DNA of 33,184 nucleotides from Sporolactobacillus sp. CQH2019. Lineage in GTDB: Bacteria; Bacillota; Bacilli; Bacillales; Sporolactobacillaceae. This document shows positions 1 to 7,888 of this stretch, in pieces. The stretch spans positions 52,306 through 85,489 of the forward strand of contig NZ_JARAJZ010000015.1 in the NCBI RefSeq assembly GCF_028765345.1. The letters run 5' to 3'. How positions within the stretch are numbered: the stretch's first letter is position 1; each line of letters starts with the position of its first letter. The notes beneath the pieces were generated by a model. It did not search any database. It was not told the origin of the DNA and saw only the letters and a program-made list of their open reading frames with translations. The position numbers and the translations under genes were made by a program.

Positions 1-256
1 GCCGATAAAACCCGTGCTGACCGATAAATTGCCTGCGATGACCGAAAAGCAGCGTGCGATGACCGAAAACTTCCCCGTAGCGACCGAAAAGCAACGTATG
101 CCGACCGAAAACCTGTCTACGTCGACCGATAAAACCCGTGCTGACCGATAAATTGCCTGTGATGACCGAAAAGCAGCGTGCGCCGACCGATAAACTGCAC
201 CTGCCGGTCGATAAACTAGGCGTGCCGACCGAAAACAGTTGCTAACTGGCCGAAAA
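1..256. repeat. Degenerate 21-bp tandem repeat (13 units), cut by the window edge
   Basis: Thirteen copies of a core CCGATAA or CCGAAAA (one TCGATAA) start at 2, 21, 42, 63, 84, 105, 126, 145, 166, 187, 208, 229 and 250. The spacing is 21 bp except for two 19-bp steps, 2 to 21 and 126 to 145. The first three units and the units starting at 126 are almost identical, so a block of about 124 bp was duplicated after the 2-bp loss. On the plus strand a 21-bp unit reads as a heptapeptide of the form T-(D/E)-(K/N)-x-x-x-x. The 19-bp unit shifts the frame, with stops at 149-151 and 243-245. I see no start codon with a ribosome binding site inside the window. It may be a non-coding minisatellite or the decayed 3' end of a repeat-protein gene running off the left edge. 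Confidence 0.85.
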
Positions 257-313
257 TCTTCTTATTCATCGATTCATACGGCGGGTCGCGTGTTTGTTGA
301 AAATTAAAATTCC

Positions 314-347
314 GGAAAAAAAACGCGGTTTCCGTGGGGAAACCGCG
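314..347 (-). terminator. Intrinsic terminator of the VIT transporter gene
   Basis: A perfect 10-bp stem (324-333 with 338-347, arm CGCGGTTTCC) with a 4-nt loop is followed on the minus strand by a run of about nine T (complement of 315-323). It lies 24 bp beyond the stop codon of the minus-strand transporter gene at 371. Confidence 0.85.
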
Positions 348-370
348 CGTGACTTTCAATTGATTCCGAT

Positions 371-1057
371 TTACGCATGAAAGAACTGGCCGACCGTGTA
401 AGTAACCACCATCGTCAGTGCGCCGACGAGGACATTCCGGGCGATCGCCGGCCAGCGCGGAGCGCCGCCCAGCTTTGCGCTGATCAATCCGGTCAGCGCC
501 AGTGCGATCAATACGGCGATTACCGTGAACGGCACACGGAACGAGCCGGGGATCAATGCGATACAGAGAAAAGGCAGAATGGCTCCGATGGTGAATGAGA
601 TCATCGAAGAGAAGGCCGCGTGCCACGGATTGACATAATCGGCCGGATTGACGCCCAGTTCTGCATCGGCATGGGCTTTAAGGGCGTCCTTGCTCATCAG
701 TTCGACGGCGACTTTTTTAGCCAGCTCTTCAGACAGGCCGTTATTTTCGTATATTTTCGCAAGTTCGCTGATTTCGCCTTCATAATCATCCTTGAGCTCG
801 GCCTGCTCCCTGGCGATTACCGCCTTTTCCGAATCTTTCTGCGTGCTGACAGAAACATATTCGCCGCCGCCCATCGACAGGGCCCCGGAAACGAGACCGG
901 CCAGGCCGGAAATAACCAGTGTCAGCGTGTTTGTCGTCGCCCCTGCGACGCCGATCACGATCCCGGCGGTCGAGACGATCCCGTCGTTCGCTCCCAGAAC
1001 GCCCGCCCGAAGCACATTCAGTTTCTGATTCATTCCGCTCGTTACTTGTTCTTCCAA
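371..1057 (-). CDS. VIT1/CCC1-family Fe2+/Mn2+ transporter
   Basis: A membrane protein of about 228 residues of the vacuolar iron transporter family, which in bacteria moves Fe2+ or Mn2+ across the cytoplasmic membrane. The N-terminal part holds the family signature GANDGIVSTAG followed by a hydrophobic segment. The second helix ends in SMGGGEYVSVSTQKDSE, the conserved metal-path motif. A charged, soluble helical region (about residues 75-145, rich in Glu) corresponds to the cytoplasmic metal-binding domain. Two to three more membrane segments close the protein. The frame is open from a TTG at 1066, but the sequence GAGG touches that codon directly. I therefore prefer the TTG at 1057, which is 9 nt from AAAGAGG. 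It is monocistronic, with a strong terminator downstream. The exact metal cannot be read from sequence. Confidence 0.88.
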   Translation of the reverse strand: MEEQVTSGMNQKLNVLRAGVLGANDGIVSTAGIVIGVAGATTNTLTLVISGLAGLVSGALSMGGGEYVSVSTQKDSEKAVIAREQAELKDDYEGEISELAKIYENNGLSEELAKKVAVELMSKDALKAHADAELGVNPADYVNPWHAAFSSMISFTIGAILPFLCIALIPGSFRVPFTVIAVLIALALTGLISAKLGGAPRWPAIARNVLVGALTMVVTYTVGQFFHA

Positions 1058-1157
1058 AATTGACAACCTCTTTTCATTTAAGTGAACAGTCTGAGAAAAC
1101 GAAAATAATAAGCGCTAATTGAAAATAGTAATCATCGTCATGACCCCTAATACGCGA

Positions 1158-1187
1158 CATGCTGCCATCCGTTGGGATGACAGCATG
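1158..1187. repeat. Inverted repeat in the intergenic region upstream of the VIT gene
   Basis: Arms CATGCTG (1158-1164) and CAGCATG (1181-1187) enclose a second pair, ATCC (1167-1170) and GGAT (1175-1178), around a GTTG loop. No T-run follows on either strand, so it is not a classical terminator. It lies between the end of the oligoendopeptidase gene and the start of the transporter gene, both on the minus strand. It could act as a 3'-end structure or as an operator. Confidence 0.6.
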
Positions 1188-1276
1188 TTGGATAAGTTAA
1201 AATTATTATTGACTACTACTTCATTATTCTATAATCAATCGTGGCTTTTGTCCATTAACTTTGTTCAGAGCAGCAT

Positions 1277-3067
1277 TTATTCGGTCAGTTCCAGAAATTC
1301 CCGAACATCGCGGACGCAGTAATCGAGGGCGGACCGCCAGAAATCCGGAGCAGTCAGATCGACGTTCAGATGTTTCTCCGCAAGCTGTTCGGTGGTCATC
1401 CTTCCGGTGTCACGAAGCAGAGCATCATATTTCTCGGCAAATGCCGTTCCTTCCTTCAGTGCCCGGACATAGATACCGGTGCTGAACAGGAATCCGAACG
1501 TATAAGGAAAATTGTAAAAAGGCCAGTCTGTGATATAAAAGTGAAGTTTGGATGCCCAGAATGTCGGGTGATACACATCCAGCGAATCCAGATAGGCTTC
1601 TTTCTGGGCTTCGACCATCAGCTGATTCAGCCGGCCGACACTGACGGTACCCGCTTTTCGTTCTTGATAAAAGCGTGTTTCGAACAGGAAACGGGCATGG
1701 ATATTCATCAGCAGAGCCACGCAGCGTTCCAGTTTGCCGGAAAGGCGCTCAATTTTTTCCTGACGGGTTCCGGCGGCGGATTCGGCGGCGTCGCTGACGA
1801 TCATTTCTGAAAAAGTCGAGGCGGTCTCCGCGACGTTCATGGCATATTGCTGTGACAGAAAAGGCAGGCCGTTCATGACCGATTGATGGTAGGCATGTCC
1901 GAGTTCATGAGCGATCGTCGATGTATTGGTCGCTGTTCCGCTGAATGTCATGAAGATGCGGGATTGTCCGCTGATCGGAAAACTGGTACAGAATCCGCCG
2001 GGCCGCTTGCCCGGACGATCTTCTGCTTCGATCCAGCGGTTCTTCAGCGCCTGATCCGCGAAATCGGCCATTCTTGGATTGAAGGCTCTGAAATGGCTGA
2101 CGACGAAATCGCCGGCTTCTTCATAGGAGACTCTTCCGCTTTCTTTTGAGAGCGGGGCGTCCACATCGAACCAGGCCAGTTTTTTCAATCCGAGCATCTC
2201 CGCCTTGCGATTCAAAAATTTCACAAGAGCCGGTTTGTATTCATCGATCGTTTTCCACATGGTGTCCAGTGTTTTCCGGGACATCCGGTTATAATCGAGC
2301 GGTTCTTCGAGAAAATCAAACCAGCCGCGCGTTTCATAGGCGGAGAGGCGGAAACCTGCGATCCGGTTCAGTGTTTCCGCAAACAGTCCGGCGTTTTCAG
2401 ACCATGCTGCCTCCAGAGCCGTAAATGCGGTTTTTCGCACGGCGCGGTTCGGATCATCGAGAAGATTATTGGCCTGCCCGACCGATAACCGTTCCGATCC
2501 CTTTTCAGGATGGCTGAACGGAATGTTTATTTTTCCGACAAGGGTGTAATAAAAGCTGCCCCAGGCGTGGTAACCGTCAACCGCCAGGCTGCTGATCAGC
2601 TGTTCCTGTTCGGGCGCGAGTTTTTTCCTGGAAAGATCTCTTTTTTCCTGAAGGGCGAAACGCACCCCGTCCATCGCCTTTCCGGCCATCAAAACCGTCC
2701 AATCTTTATCCGTGATCCGGCGCAGCTGTGCCTCAAACAGGGCATCGCAGGCTGCAAATTTTGCGGCAATGGCCTTCAGCCGATTGCTCCGTATGAGCGC
2801 CGTTTCATCCTTTATGTTCTGCGCTGTGATGCATTCTACGAAAGCGGAGGCCTCGTCAAGCCGCTTCAGCAGTTCCTCATATGTATGCACGATTTTTTGA
2901 AAAAGTATCGTATCGGCCGAGGCAAATGTCCCGGATCCAACATTGATAGCGGTTTCAAAAAAGGAAATATCACTTTCAAGCTGCTCGAGAAAAGCCGTGA
3001 ATTCGGGCGATCCGCTTCCGCCTGGGAAAATCGGATCCAGATCCCACTTCTGATTCAGTTTTTGCAT
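1277..3067 (-). CDS. M3-family oligoendopeptidase (PepF-like)
   Basis: A 596-residue zinc metallopeptidase of family M3 that cleaves short peptides in the cytoplasm. The zinc motif is HELGH at residues 387-391 (H387, E388, H391). The downstream NVAETAS stretch supplies the likely third ligand, E414. There is no signal peptide. The length is typical for the PepF/M3 oligoendopeptidase group, and the N-terminal 200 residues form the expected helical lobe. The ATG at 3067 is preceded by AAAGGGGG at a normal distance. It probably recycles peptides, which fits the peptide importer further along the window, but no direct link is visible. It is transcribed alone, divergently from the phosphatase operon at 3282. 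Confidence 0.93.
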   Translation of the reverse strand: MQKLNQKWDLDPIFPGGSGSPEFTAFLEQLESDISFFETAINVGSGTFASADTILFQKIVHTYEELLKRLDEASAFVECITAQNIKDETALIRSNRLKAIAAKFAACDALFEAQLRRITDKDWTVLMAGKAMDGVRFALQEKRDLSRKKLAPEQEQLISSLAVDGYHAWGSFYYTLVGKINIPFSHPEKGSERLSVGQANNLLDDPNRAVRKTAFTALEAAWSENAGLFAETLNRIAGFRLSAYETRGWFDFLEEPLDYNRMSRKTLDTMWKTIDEYKPALVKFLNRKAEMLGLKKLAWFDVDAPLSKESGRVSYEEAGDFVVSHFRAFNPRMADFADQALKNRWIEAEDRPGKRPGGFCTSFPISGQSRIFMTFSGTATNTSTIAHELGHAYHQSVMNGLPFLSQQYAMNVAETASTFSEMIVSDAAESAAGTRQEKIERLSGKLERCVALLMNIHARFLFETRFYQERKAGTVSVGRLNQLMVEAQKEAYLDSLDVYHPTFWASKLHFYITDWPFYNFPYTFGFLFSTGIYVRALKEGTAFAEKYDALLRDTGRMTTEQLAEKHLNVDLTAPDFWRSALDYCVRDVREFLELTE

Positions 3068-3281
3068 TATGTTTCCCCCTTTTCTTATTCTTTCACCAAT
3101 TGTAGCATAATCCGTTTCGTTTGCCGCTTTTCAGGTTTGTCCGCTTTCTTCTTTAAAGAAATAGCGGTTATTGTTATCATAATAGAGGATATTCGTATGT
3201 ACCGGAAAGAGGCCGAGCGGCGGCCCGTTTTCATCGGGCCCGTGACGGCTGTAATGGTTCATCCGGAGAAGAGGGGTTATC

Positions 3282-3746
3282 GTGATTCGTATACTGTTCG
3301 TCTGTCTCGGCAATATCTGCCGTTCGCCGATGGCGGAGGCCGTGCTGCGCGACAAAATAATAAAGGCAGGTGCCGGCGATCGGATTGTGGTCGATTCGGC
3401 GGGAACGGGAAACTGGCACATGGGCAGCATTCCGCATCCCGGAACAAGAAAAATTTTATCGAGGGAGGGCATATCTTTTGCAAAAATTAGAGCCAGGCAA
3501 GTCATCCCGGAGGATTTTCAGCGCTTTGACCGGATCATTGCCATGGACAGATCCAATGAGCGGGATCTTTACAGGCTGGCGGCGCCGAGTGAGCGGGACG
3601 GGCAAAAGATATTCCGCTTTATGCGGCTTTTGGATGACCGCCCGTCCGCCGATGTTCCGGATCCTTATTATACCGGCCGGTTTGATGAAGTCTTCCGCCT
3701 GGTCGATCGGGGGACGGATGTACTGCTAAGGCAGCTGCTCCGTTGA
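3282..3746 (+). CDS. yfkJ: Low-molecular-weight protein-tyrosine phosphatase (YfkJ-like)
   Basis: A 154-residue cytoplasmic phosphatase. The active-site loop is C8-L-G-N-I-C-R14-S, matching the C-x5-R-S signature of LMW-PTPs. The general-acid loop DPYYTG starts at D127, so the catalytic set is complete. It starts at GTG 3282, preceded by AGAGGGG. The next two genes on the same strand resemble in order the B. subtilis yfkJ-yfkI-yfkH operon. That supports YfkJ over the paralogue YwlE, which is a protein-arginine phosphatase. Arg versus Tyr specificity cannot be decided here. In B. subtilis this operon has been linked to general and ethanol stress; I found no convincing SigB promoter. Confidence 0.9.
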   Translation: MIRILFVCLGNICRSPMAEAVLRDKIIKAGAGDRIVVDSAGTGNWHMGSIPHPGTRKILSREGISFAKIRARQVIPEDFQRFDRIIAMDRSNERDLYRLAAPSERDGQKIFRFMRLLDDRPSADVPDPYYTGRFDEVFRLVDRGTDVLLRQLLR

Positions 3747-3887
3747 TTTTTTTGAAGCACGTTTCTCATTTTTCACCACTATTTAGCAGACGTCCGCCGG
3801 CTTTTCCCCTCATATTAATCAGAGACGCTGTACAGACTAATAAAGTAATCCTCAAGGATTATACACACCGCAAGGAGGCCGAGTCCG

Positions 3888-4439
3888 ATGAGTGTTTATG
3901 GCAGAAGCAAAATGGGGAGGTTCATGCTGATCGGGGGCATGGTCGGCTGCGCTCTGTCGCTGCTTAGCCGCGAGACACGTACAGTCTGGGGACATAATCT
4001 GTCAACAGCAGCCTCCGGCAGCGGCAAGCTGATTCAAACGATTTACAGGCATCCGGATCAGGTGGGGCGTTATTTTCAGACGACGGGGACCCGTCTGAAG
4101 TCGACCGCCCGGGAATTATCGGAAGATTTTCAGCAAATGATCGACCATGCTGAAAAGGCGAGAACGAGTACGACCGACACGTATCAGTATGTCATGGAGG
4201 CCGGAGCCGAGATCACGGAAATGGCGGGGAAAATTAGACGCGCCGGACAAAGCATCACTCGTTTTCAGGAACCCGTGCTGGTGGATACGGAGCAAGATGC
4301 TTTGCAGCGGCTTGAAAATGAAACATCCGTCCCGAATCCGGGAACCATGCCACGGCGATCGTTTGAAAAGAGCAAGAAACCTGCGCAGTCGAAGCCAAAG
4401 AATGACTTTAATTTAAAAAGCGACAGTCATTCGAAATAA
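3888..4439 (+). CDS. Small membrane-anchored protein in the yfkI position
   Basis: A 183-residue protein with one hydrophobic segment near the N-terminus (about residues 12-26, LIGGMVGCALSLL). A predicted helical middle and a basic, low-complexity, Lys/Ser/Pro-rich tail follow. The N-terminal layout resembles YtxH-type stress proteins, but I do not recognise a definite family. It lies between the phosphatase gene and the YihY-family gene, the position of yfkI in B. subtilis. It has a strong ribosome binding site (AAGGAGG, 9 nt before ATG). The 141-bp gap before it could hold its own promoter. Function unknown; a membrane-tethered stress protein is an inference from context. Confidence 0.75.
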   Translation: MSVYGRSKMGRFMLIGGMVGCALSLLSRETRTVWGHNLSTAASGSGKLIQTIYRHPDQVGRYFQTTGTRLKSTARELSEDFQQMIDHAEKARTSTTDTYQYVMEAGAEITEMAGKIRRAGQSITRFQEPVLVDTEQDALQRLENETSVPNPGTMPRRSFEKSKKPAQSKPKNDFNLKSDSHSK

Positions 4440-4467
4440 AAGTGCTCTACGAGAGAAATTTGCGGAG

Positions 4468-5319
4468 ATGGGGAAAGTGGGGAAAAAAAAGAAGTTTAGA
4501 GAAATGGTCCTGTTCATTAAACTTCTCGGTAAAAGATTCGTGGAAGACAATACAGCGGATTTAGCGGCAACACTGGCCTATTACTTTCTGTTGTCGCTAT
4601 TTCCGCTTGTTATTTTTTTATTTGCGGTTCTTCCCTATATGGGACTGACCCAGCAGGAATTGCTGCCCTTTCTCAGCCGTTATCTTCCGGGTGAAGTCAT
4701 GTCCCTTATCCGGGAAAATCTCGGTGATGTGTTTACAAGAAGCGGCGGCCTGCTTTCGATCGGCATTATCGCGACATTCTGGGCAGCGTCAAACGCCATC
4801 AATGCACTGATACGGACGCTGAACCACGCCTACCACGTAAAAGAAACCCGTTCTTTTATCGTTATCCGGATGCTGGCAATGCTCCTGACGCTGGCGATGG
4901 TTTTTGCCATTGTCCTGACGCTGGCGGTTAACGTGTTTTCTGTAGCTTTCGCCCAGAAATTTTTTCAGAAAGTCGGGATAGCGGATAATTTTGCCGATAT
5001 GTGGTCGGCCGTCAGTCCGCTCTTAACCTTTGTTGTTGTTGTATTTATTCTGGCTTATCTTTACGCCCTTGGTCCCAATATGAGATTGAAACTGAAAGAA
5101 GTGAGGGTCGGTGCGCTTCTTGCCGGAAGCGGATGGCAGGCGGCGTCCTACGGATTCTCATTTTATGTCCGCTATTTCGGCCACTATTCGGCGACTTACG
5201 GTACGCTCGGCGGAATTATTATTCTGATGCTCTGGTTCTATATTACGGCCATGACGATTATTGTCGGCGGGCAGATCAATGCCATCCTTCATCATCTTCA
5301 GATCGGCAGGGGAATGTAA
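4468..5319 (+). CDS. yfkH: YihY/UPF0761-family integral membrane protein (YfkH-like)
   Basis: A 283-residue protein of the YihY (BrkB-like) family, found in the cytoplasmic membrane. It has about six hydrophobic segments. Family features include LAATLAYYFLLSLFPLVIFL near residue 35 and the C-terminal YGTLGGIIILMLWFYITA region. The family was once called ribonuclease BN, an assignment later withdrawn, and no biochemical role is settled. It follows the membrane-anchored protein by 28 bp, so co-transcription is likely. The ribosome binding site before ATG 4468 is weak (GAGAG, about 12 nt away). A start at ATG 4504 is possible but would remove a basic N-terminus usual in the family. Confidence 0.9.
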   Translation: MGKVGKKKKFREMVLFIKLLGKRFVEDNTADLAATLAYYFLLSLFPLVIFLFAVLPYMGLTQQELLPFLSRYLPGEVMSLIRENLGDVFTRSGGLLSIGIIATFWAASNAINALIRTLNHAYHVKETRSFIVIRMLAMLLTLAMVFAIVLTLAVNVFSVAFAQKFFQKVGIADNFADMWSAVSPLLTFVVVVFILAYLYALGPNMRLKLKEVRVGALLAGSGWQAASYGFSFYVRYFGHYSATYGTLGGIIILMLWFYITAMTIIVGGQINAILHHLQIGRGM

Positions 5320-5519
5320 AAAGCGGTTTCTTCTTGTTTTGAACGAGCGAACGGATGTATGAAAGAAAACCGGCCTGTTCACAAAAGGGACTGCCGATTC
5401 TTGGGCGAAGCCGCGGTGCCGGGACGGTCCGATGATGCCGCGCTCCGCGGCGCTTATGCGGCAATCCGCTGAATTTTATATCTTCTCTGTAAATATAAAT
5501 AAAAGAGGGGGGCTGGTAC

Positions 5520-5975
5520 ATGGCTGACGGGAAGCGCAGAAGAAAATTGCTTGTTATGCTGCTGTTCATCGGTTATCTGTCCCTGCTGCTGTCTGTCACT
5601 TTGTTCACGCATAATTACTATACTTACGGGCAGTCGAGCAATCTGCTGATTTTCAGCAGTGTCCGTTTAATGCTGATGAGCGGGAACAGCGGCCTGATCC
5701 TGAAGAATGTGATTGGAAATATCGTTCTTTTTATGCCGCTCGGCATTCTGCTTCCGCTGCTGATCGAGAAAAAGCAGGCCTTCCGCTGGCAGCTGCTGTT
5801 CGCCGTCCTGATCAGTCTAGTGATTGAGATTTGTCAGTTTTGGTTTGCCGCCCGTATTTTCGATATAGACGATATCATGCTGAATGTGGCCGGTGCCCTG
5901 GCCGGACGTCTTATCCTCAGTGTTTTCCGCCTCTTCGTGCGCAGGATTGTCATTTTTTACTCGGGATTCCGCTGA
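5520..5975 (+). CDS. VanZ-like family membrane protein
   Basis: A 151-residue protein with four hydrophobic segments in the VanZ-like layout. These are an N-terminal helix (about 10-30), the conserved NVIGNIVLFMPLGILLPLL block (about 63-82), a third helix carrying SLVIEICQFWF (about 98-112), and a DIDDIMLNVAGALAG motif leading into the last helix. The family includes the teicoplanin-resistance protein VanZ, but most members are uncharacterised and are not evidence of glycopeptide resistance. A strong AGAGGGGGG precedes ATG 5520. Its last 19 bp overlap, tail to tail, the end of the thioredoxin-like gene on the other strand. No terminator is seen directly after the stop codon. Confidence 0.85.
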   Translation: MADGKRRRKLLVMLLFIGYLSLLLSVTLFTHNYYTYGQSSNLLIFSSVRLMLMSGNSGLILKNVIGNIVLFMPLGILLPLLIEKKQAFRWQLLFAVLISLVIEICQFWFAARIFDIDDIMLNVAGALAGRLILSVFRLFVRRIVIFYSGFR

Positions 5976-6403
5976 AACAGATAATCGATCGTTCGACTCA
6001 TTCTGAGTGCGCCGAATTCGCCGAAGCGGGCCTTCAGAAGCCGCCCTTCTTTATCAAACAGATAGTATGCAGGAACGTAGCGGTTATCGAATGAGTCGGC
6101 CAGACGATGGGTATTGTCGATCAGCACGGGATGGGATATCCGATAAAGCGTACAGGCTTCGGCAACCTCCGCAACGTTCAGTTCCTCTTCAGAAAGAGGC
6201 ATATGGACGGCGACGACATGAAGCAGGCCGACATATCGATCGCGGATCGTGTTGAGCAGCGGCATCGACTGTTTGCAGTAATGGCAGCCGATCGACCAGA
6301 AATGGATCAGCGATGGTTTCCCGAGCAGATCATTCCTTACAGCTTTTTGATTAATCCAATGCGTCGCCGTGTCCAGTTCCGGAAGTATCAGATTTTTAAT
6401 CAC
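5957..6403 (-). CDS. Thioredoxin-fold protein, TlpA/ResA-like, without signal peptide
   Basis: A 148-residue redoxin. It has a W-S-I-G-C40-H-Y-C43 active site, a CxxC preceded by the usual aromatic residue. The likely cis-proline is P111 in the RYVPAYYLFD motif, and a DKEGRL turn is typical of TlpA-like proteins. Unlike ResA or secreted TlpA proteins it has no N-terminal hydrophobic segment, so a cytoplasmic thiol-disulfide role is more likely. It starts at GTG 6403, with GGGAGGA 7 nt upstream. It may be co-transcribed with the MFS gene upstream of it on the minus strand (80 bp gap). The substrate is unknown. Confidence 0.85.
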   Translation of the reverse strand: MIKNLILPELDTATHWINQKAVRNDLLGKPSLIHFWSIGCHYCKQSMPLLNTIRDRYVGLLHVVAVHMPLSEEELNVAEVAEACTLYRISHPVLIDNTHRLADSFDNRYVPAYYLFDKEGRLLKARFGEFGALRMSRTIDYLFQRNPE

Positions 6404-6424
6404 CGGTCAGTCCTCCCGAATTCA

Positions 6425-6452
6425 GCGCCTCATTTCTGGGCGCCTCTTTTTC
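6425..6452 (+). terminator. Plus-strand terminator-like hairpin just upstream of the redoxin gene
   Basis: A stem GCGCC (6425-6429) with GGCGC (6439-6443) and a 9-nt loop is followed by CTCTTTTTCT. The orientation suits plus-strand transcription only. The nearest plus-strand gene upstream is the VanZ-like gene, ending 450 bp earlier. The stem is short, so confidence is moderate. Confidence 0.5.
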
Positions 6453-6482
6453 TGCCATTGTATGCCGGCCGGGCGCCATACG

Positions 6483-7688
6483 TTAATTAACCGGGTGACC
6501 GTGCCGCGCTAATCGCTTTCGGTTTGCACGCAGCGATTGATGAATGGCCGAACTGAGCGTGACAAGGATCAGCGCCAGGGAGATCCCGTAAAACAGACCG
6601 CCCTGCGGGACAAGGCCGATCAGCGTATTTCCGGCTATCGGCCCGGCCATACTCCCAAAACTATAGCACACGCTCATCAGGATGTTCCCGAGCGGAATCA
6701 GCGATGTGTCGAGCATGTCGCTGACGTAGCCCATGCTCATTGAGTACAGCGATCCGGTCAGCATGCCCGCAGCCGACAAAGTCAACAGGAGGCCGTAGAA
6801 AGAAGAAGAGAACAGTCCGGAGAGAATGAAGACCATGGCGCCAAGCAGCGATAAAGAGGGGAGCAGCCTGGCGCGGCCGAACCGATCGCCGATGACGCCG
6901 ATCGGCAGCTGCGTCAACAGTCCGCCAGCGACGAACATCGGAAGCAGTGAAGAAATGTCCTCCAGCCGGAACCCGTTCCTTAAAGCGAAGATAGGAAAAC
7001 TGTTGTTTAAGGATGCCTCGAGAAAGCCGAATCCGAATGTAGCGATCAGTCCGGACCAGGCAGCAAAGACCACCTGCCCGCAGCGGTTCAGCCAGCGGTT
7101 CTGTGCACGGTCCTCGTGAGACGGAGTTTCCGGGTATTCATTTTTGAGCAATATAAGCGGTATCAGAAAGACAAGACAGGCGGCCGTACCCGCGATAAAG
7201 GGGACGGCCAGACCGAAAGCGAGCAGCCGGACAAGCAGGGGACCGGCTGCAAAACCGAGGCCGAAAGACAGGCCGTAAAGAGCAATATTCCGGCCCTTTT
7301 TCCTGTGCGGACTGCCGATTGTAATCCATGTCTGCGCAGCAAAGTGAAGCATGCTGTCTCCGATTCCGACCGCGAGGCGCAGGATGAACCAGAACCAAAG
7401 ATTAATGTAAAGCGGAAAAAGAGCAAGCGATAGCGTGATCAGCATTAGCCCAATGAACAGAAAAGGCTTATATCCAAGACGCTGCATCGGCTTCTCCATA
7501 AAAGGAGCGGGAGCAAGCATACCGATGTAAAGCGCGGTTGTTCCGATTCCGTTAACGATCGGCGATACGCCCCGTTCATCGAGCAGTGCGGAGATCAGGG
7601 GGAGCAGCATTCCTTCGGCGACGCCGCAGACAAATACCGATCCGATTAATAATGAGAAACGAAATAAATGATACGAGCGAAAAGGCAT
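6483..7688 (-). CDS. yfkF: MFS transporter (YfkF-like)
   Basis: A 401-residue polytopic protein with twelve hydrophobic segments in two halves. The central loop lies around residues 195-215, as in 12-TM major facilitator transporters. The cytoplasmic 2-3 loop of the second half carries GVIGDRFGRARLL, the MFS motif A. It fits the drug/metabolite efflux-like branch that includes B. subtilis YfkF, and the nearby yfkJ-H and yfkD genes support this assignment. The substrate is unknown. ATG 7688 follows AAAGGA at a normal distance. An inverted repeat lies just upstream and may control its expression. Confidence 0.88.
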   Translation of the reverse strand: MPFRSYHLFRFSLLIGSVFVCGVAEGMLLPLISALLDERGVSPIVNGIGTTALYIGMLAPAPFMEKPMQRLGYKPFLFIGLMLITLSLALFPLYINLWFWFILRLAVGIGDSMLHFAAQTWITIGSPHRKKGRNIALYGLSFGLGFAAGPLLVRLLAFGLAVPFIAGTAACLVFLIPLILLKNEYPETPSHEDRAQNRWLNRCGQVVFAAWSGLIATFGFGFLEASLNNSFPIFALRNGFRLEDISSLLPMFVAGGLLTQLPIGVIGDRFGRARLLPSLSLLGAMVFILSGLFSSSFYGLLLTLSAAGMLTGSLYSMSMGYVSDMLDTSLIPLGNILMSVCYSFGSMAGPIAGNTLIGLVPQGGLFYGISLALILVTLSSAIHQSLRANRKRLARHGHPVN

Positions 7689-7717
7689 GATCCAATCCTT
7701 TCCCGGCGGAAAAAGAT

Positions 7718-7747
7718 GATTCGACGATGATCCGGAAGCGTCGAATC
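7718..7747. promoter_or_regulatory. Perfect 9-bp inverted repeat in the MFS gene leader
   Basis: Arms GATTCGACG (7718-7726) and CGTCGAATC (7739-7747) flank a 12-nt centre that contains the palindrome TCCGGA. It lies 30-59 bp upstream of the MFS start codon. Read on the minus strand it is followed by ATCTTTTTCC, so it could be an operator or an attenuator hairpin. The regulator is unknown. Confidence 0.6.
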
Positions 7748-7888
7748 AGTTCTTAAAAAGGCCGGCAGAGTATAAAGCAGCGTTGTCTCAATCAATTCCG
7801 GCTTTTTTTTTCGGAATATTGACTTTGTCAAACCGGATCTGAGCGCGGACGCGGGCGGCAATATCCATGCAGATCCGTCATTCTCCGT

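Noticed and set aside
216-626. A 136-codon minus-strand frame reaching into the repeat array
   Set aside because: It overlaps the VIT transporter gene in another frame and has no ribosome binding site or family motif.
1209-1235. A plus-strand promoter-like TTGACT and TATAAT
   Set aside because: The spacer is only 15 bp and no plus-strand gene follows. The region is AT-rich, so a chance match is likely.
5520-5975. VanZ-like gene as evidence of teicoplanin resistance
   Set aside because: The VanZ-like family is broad and mostly of unknown function. No van gene cluster is present.
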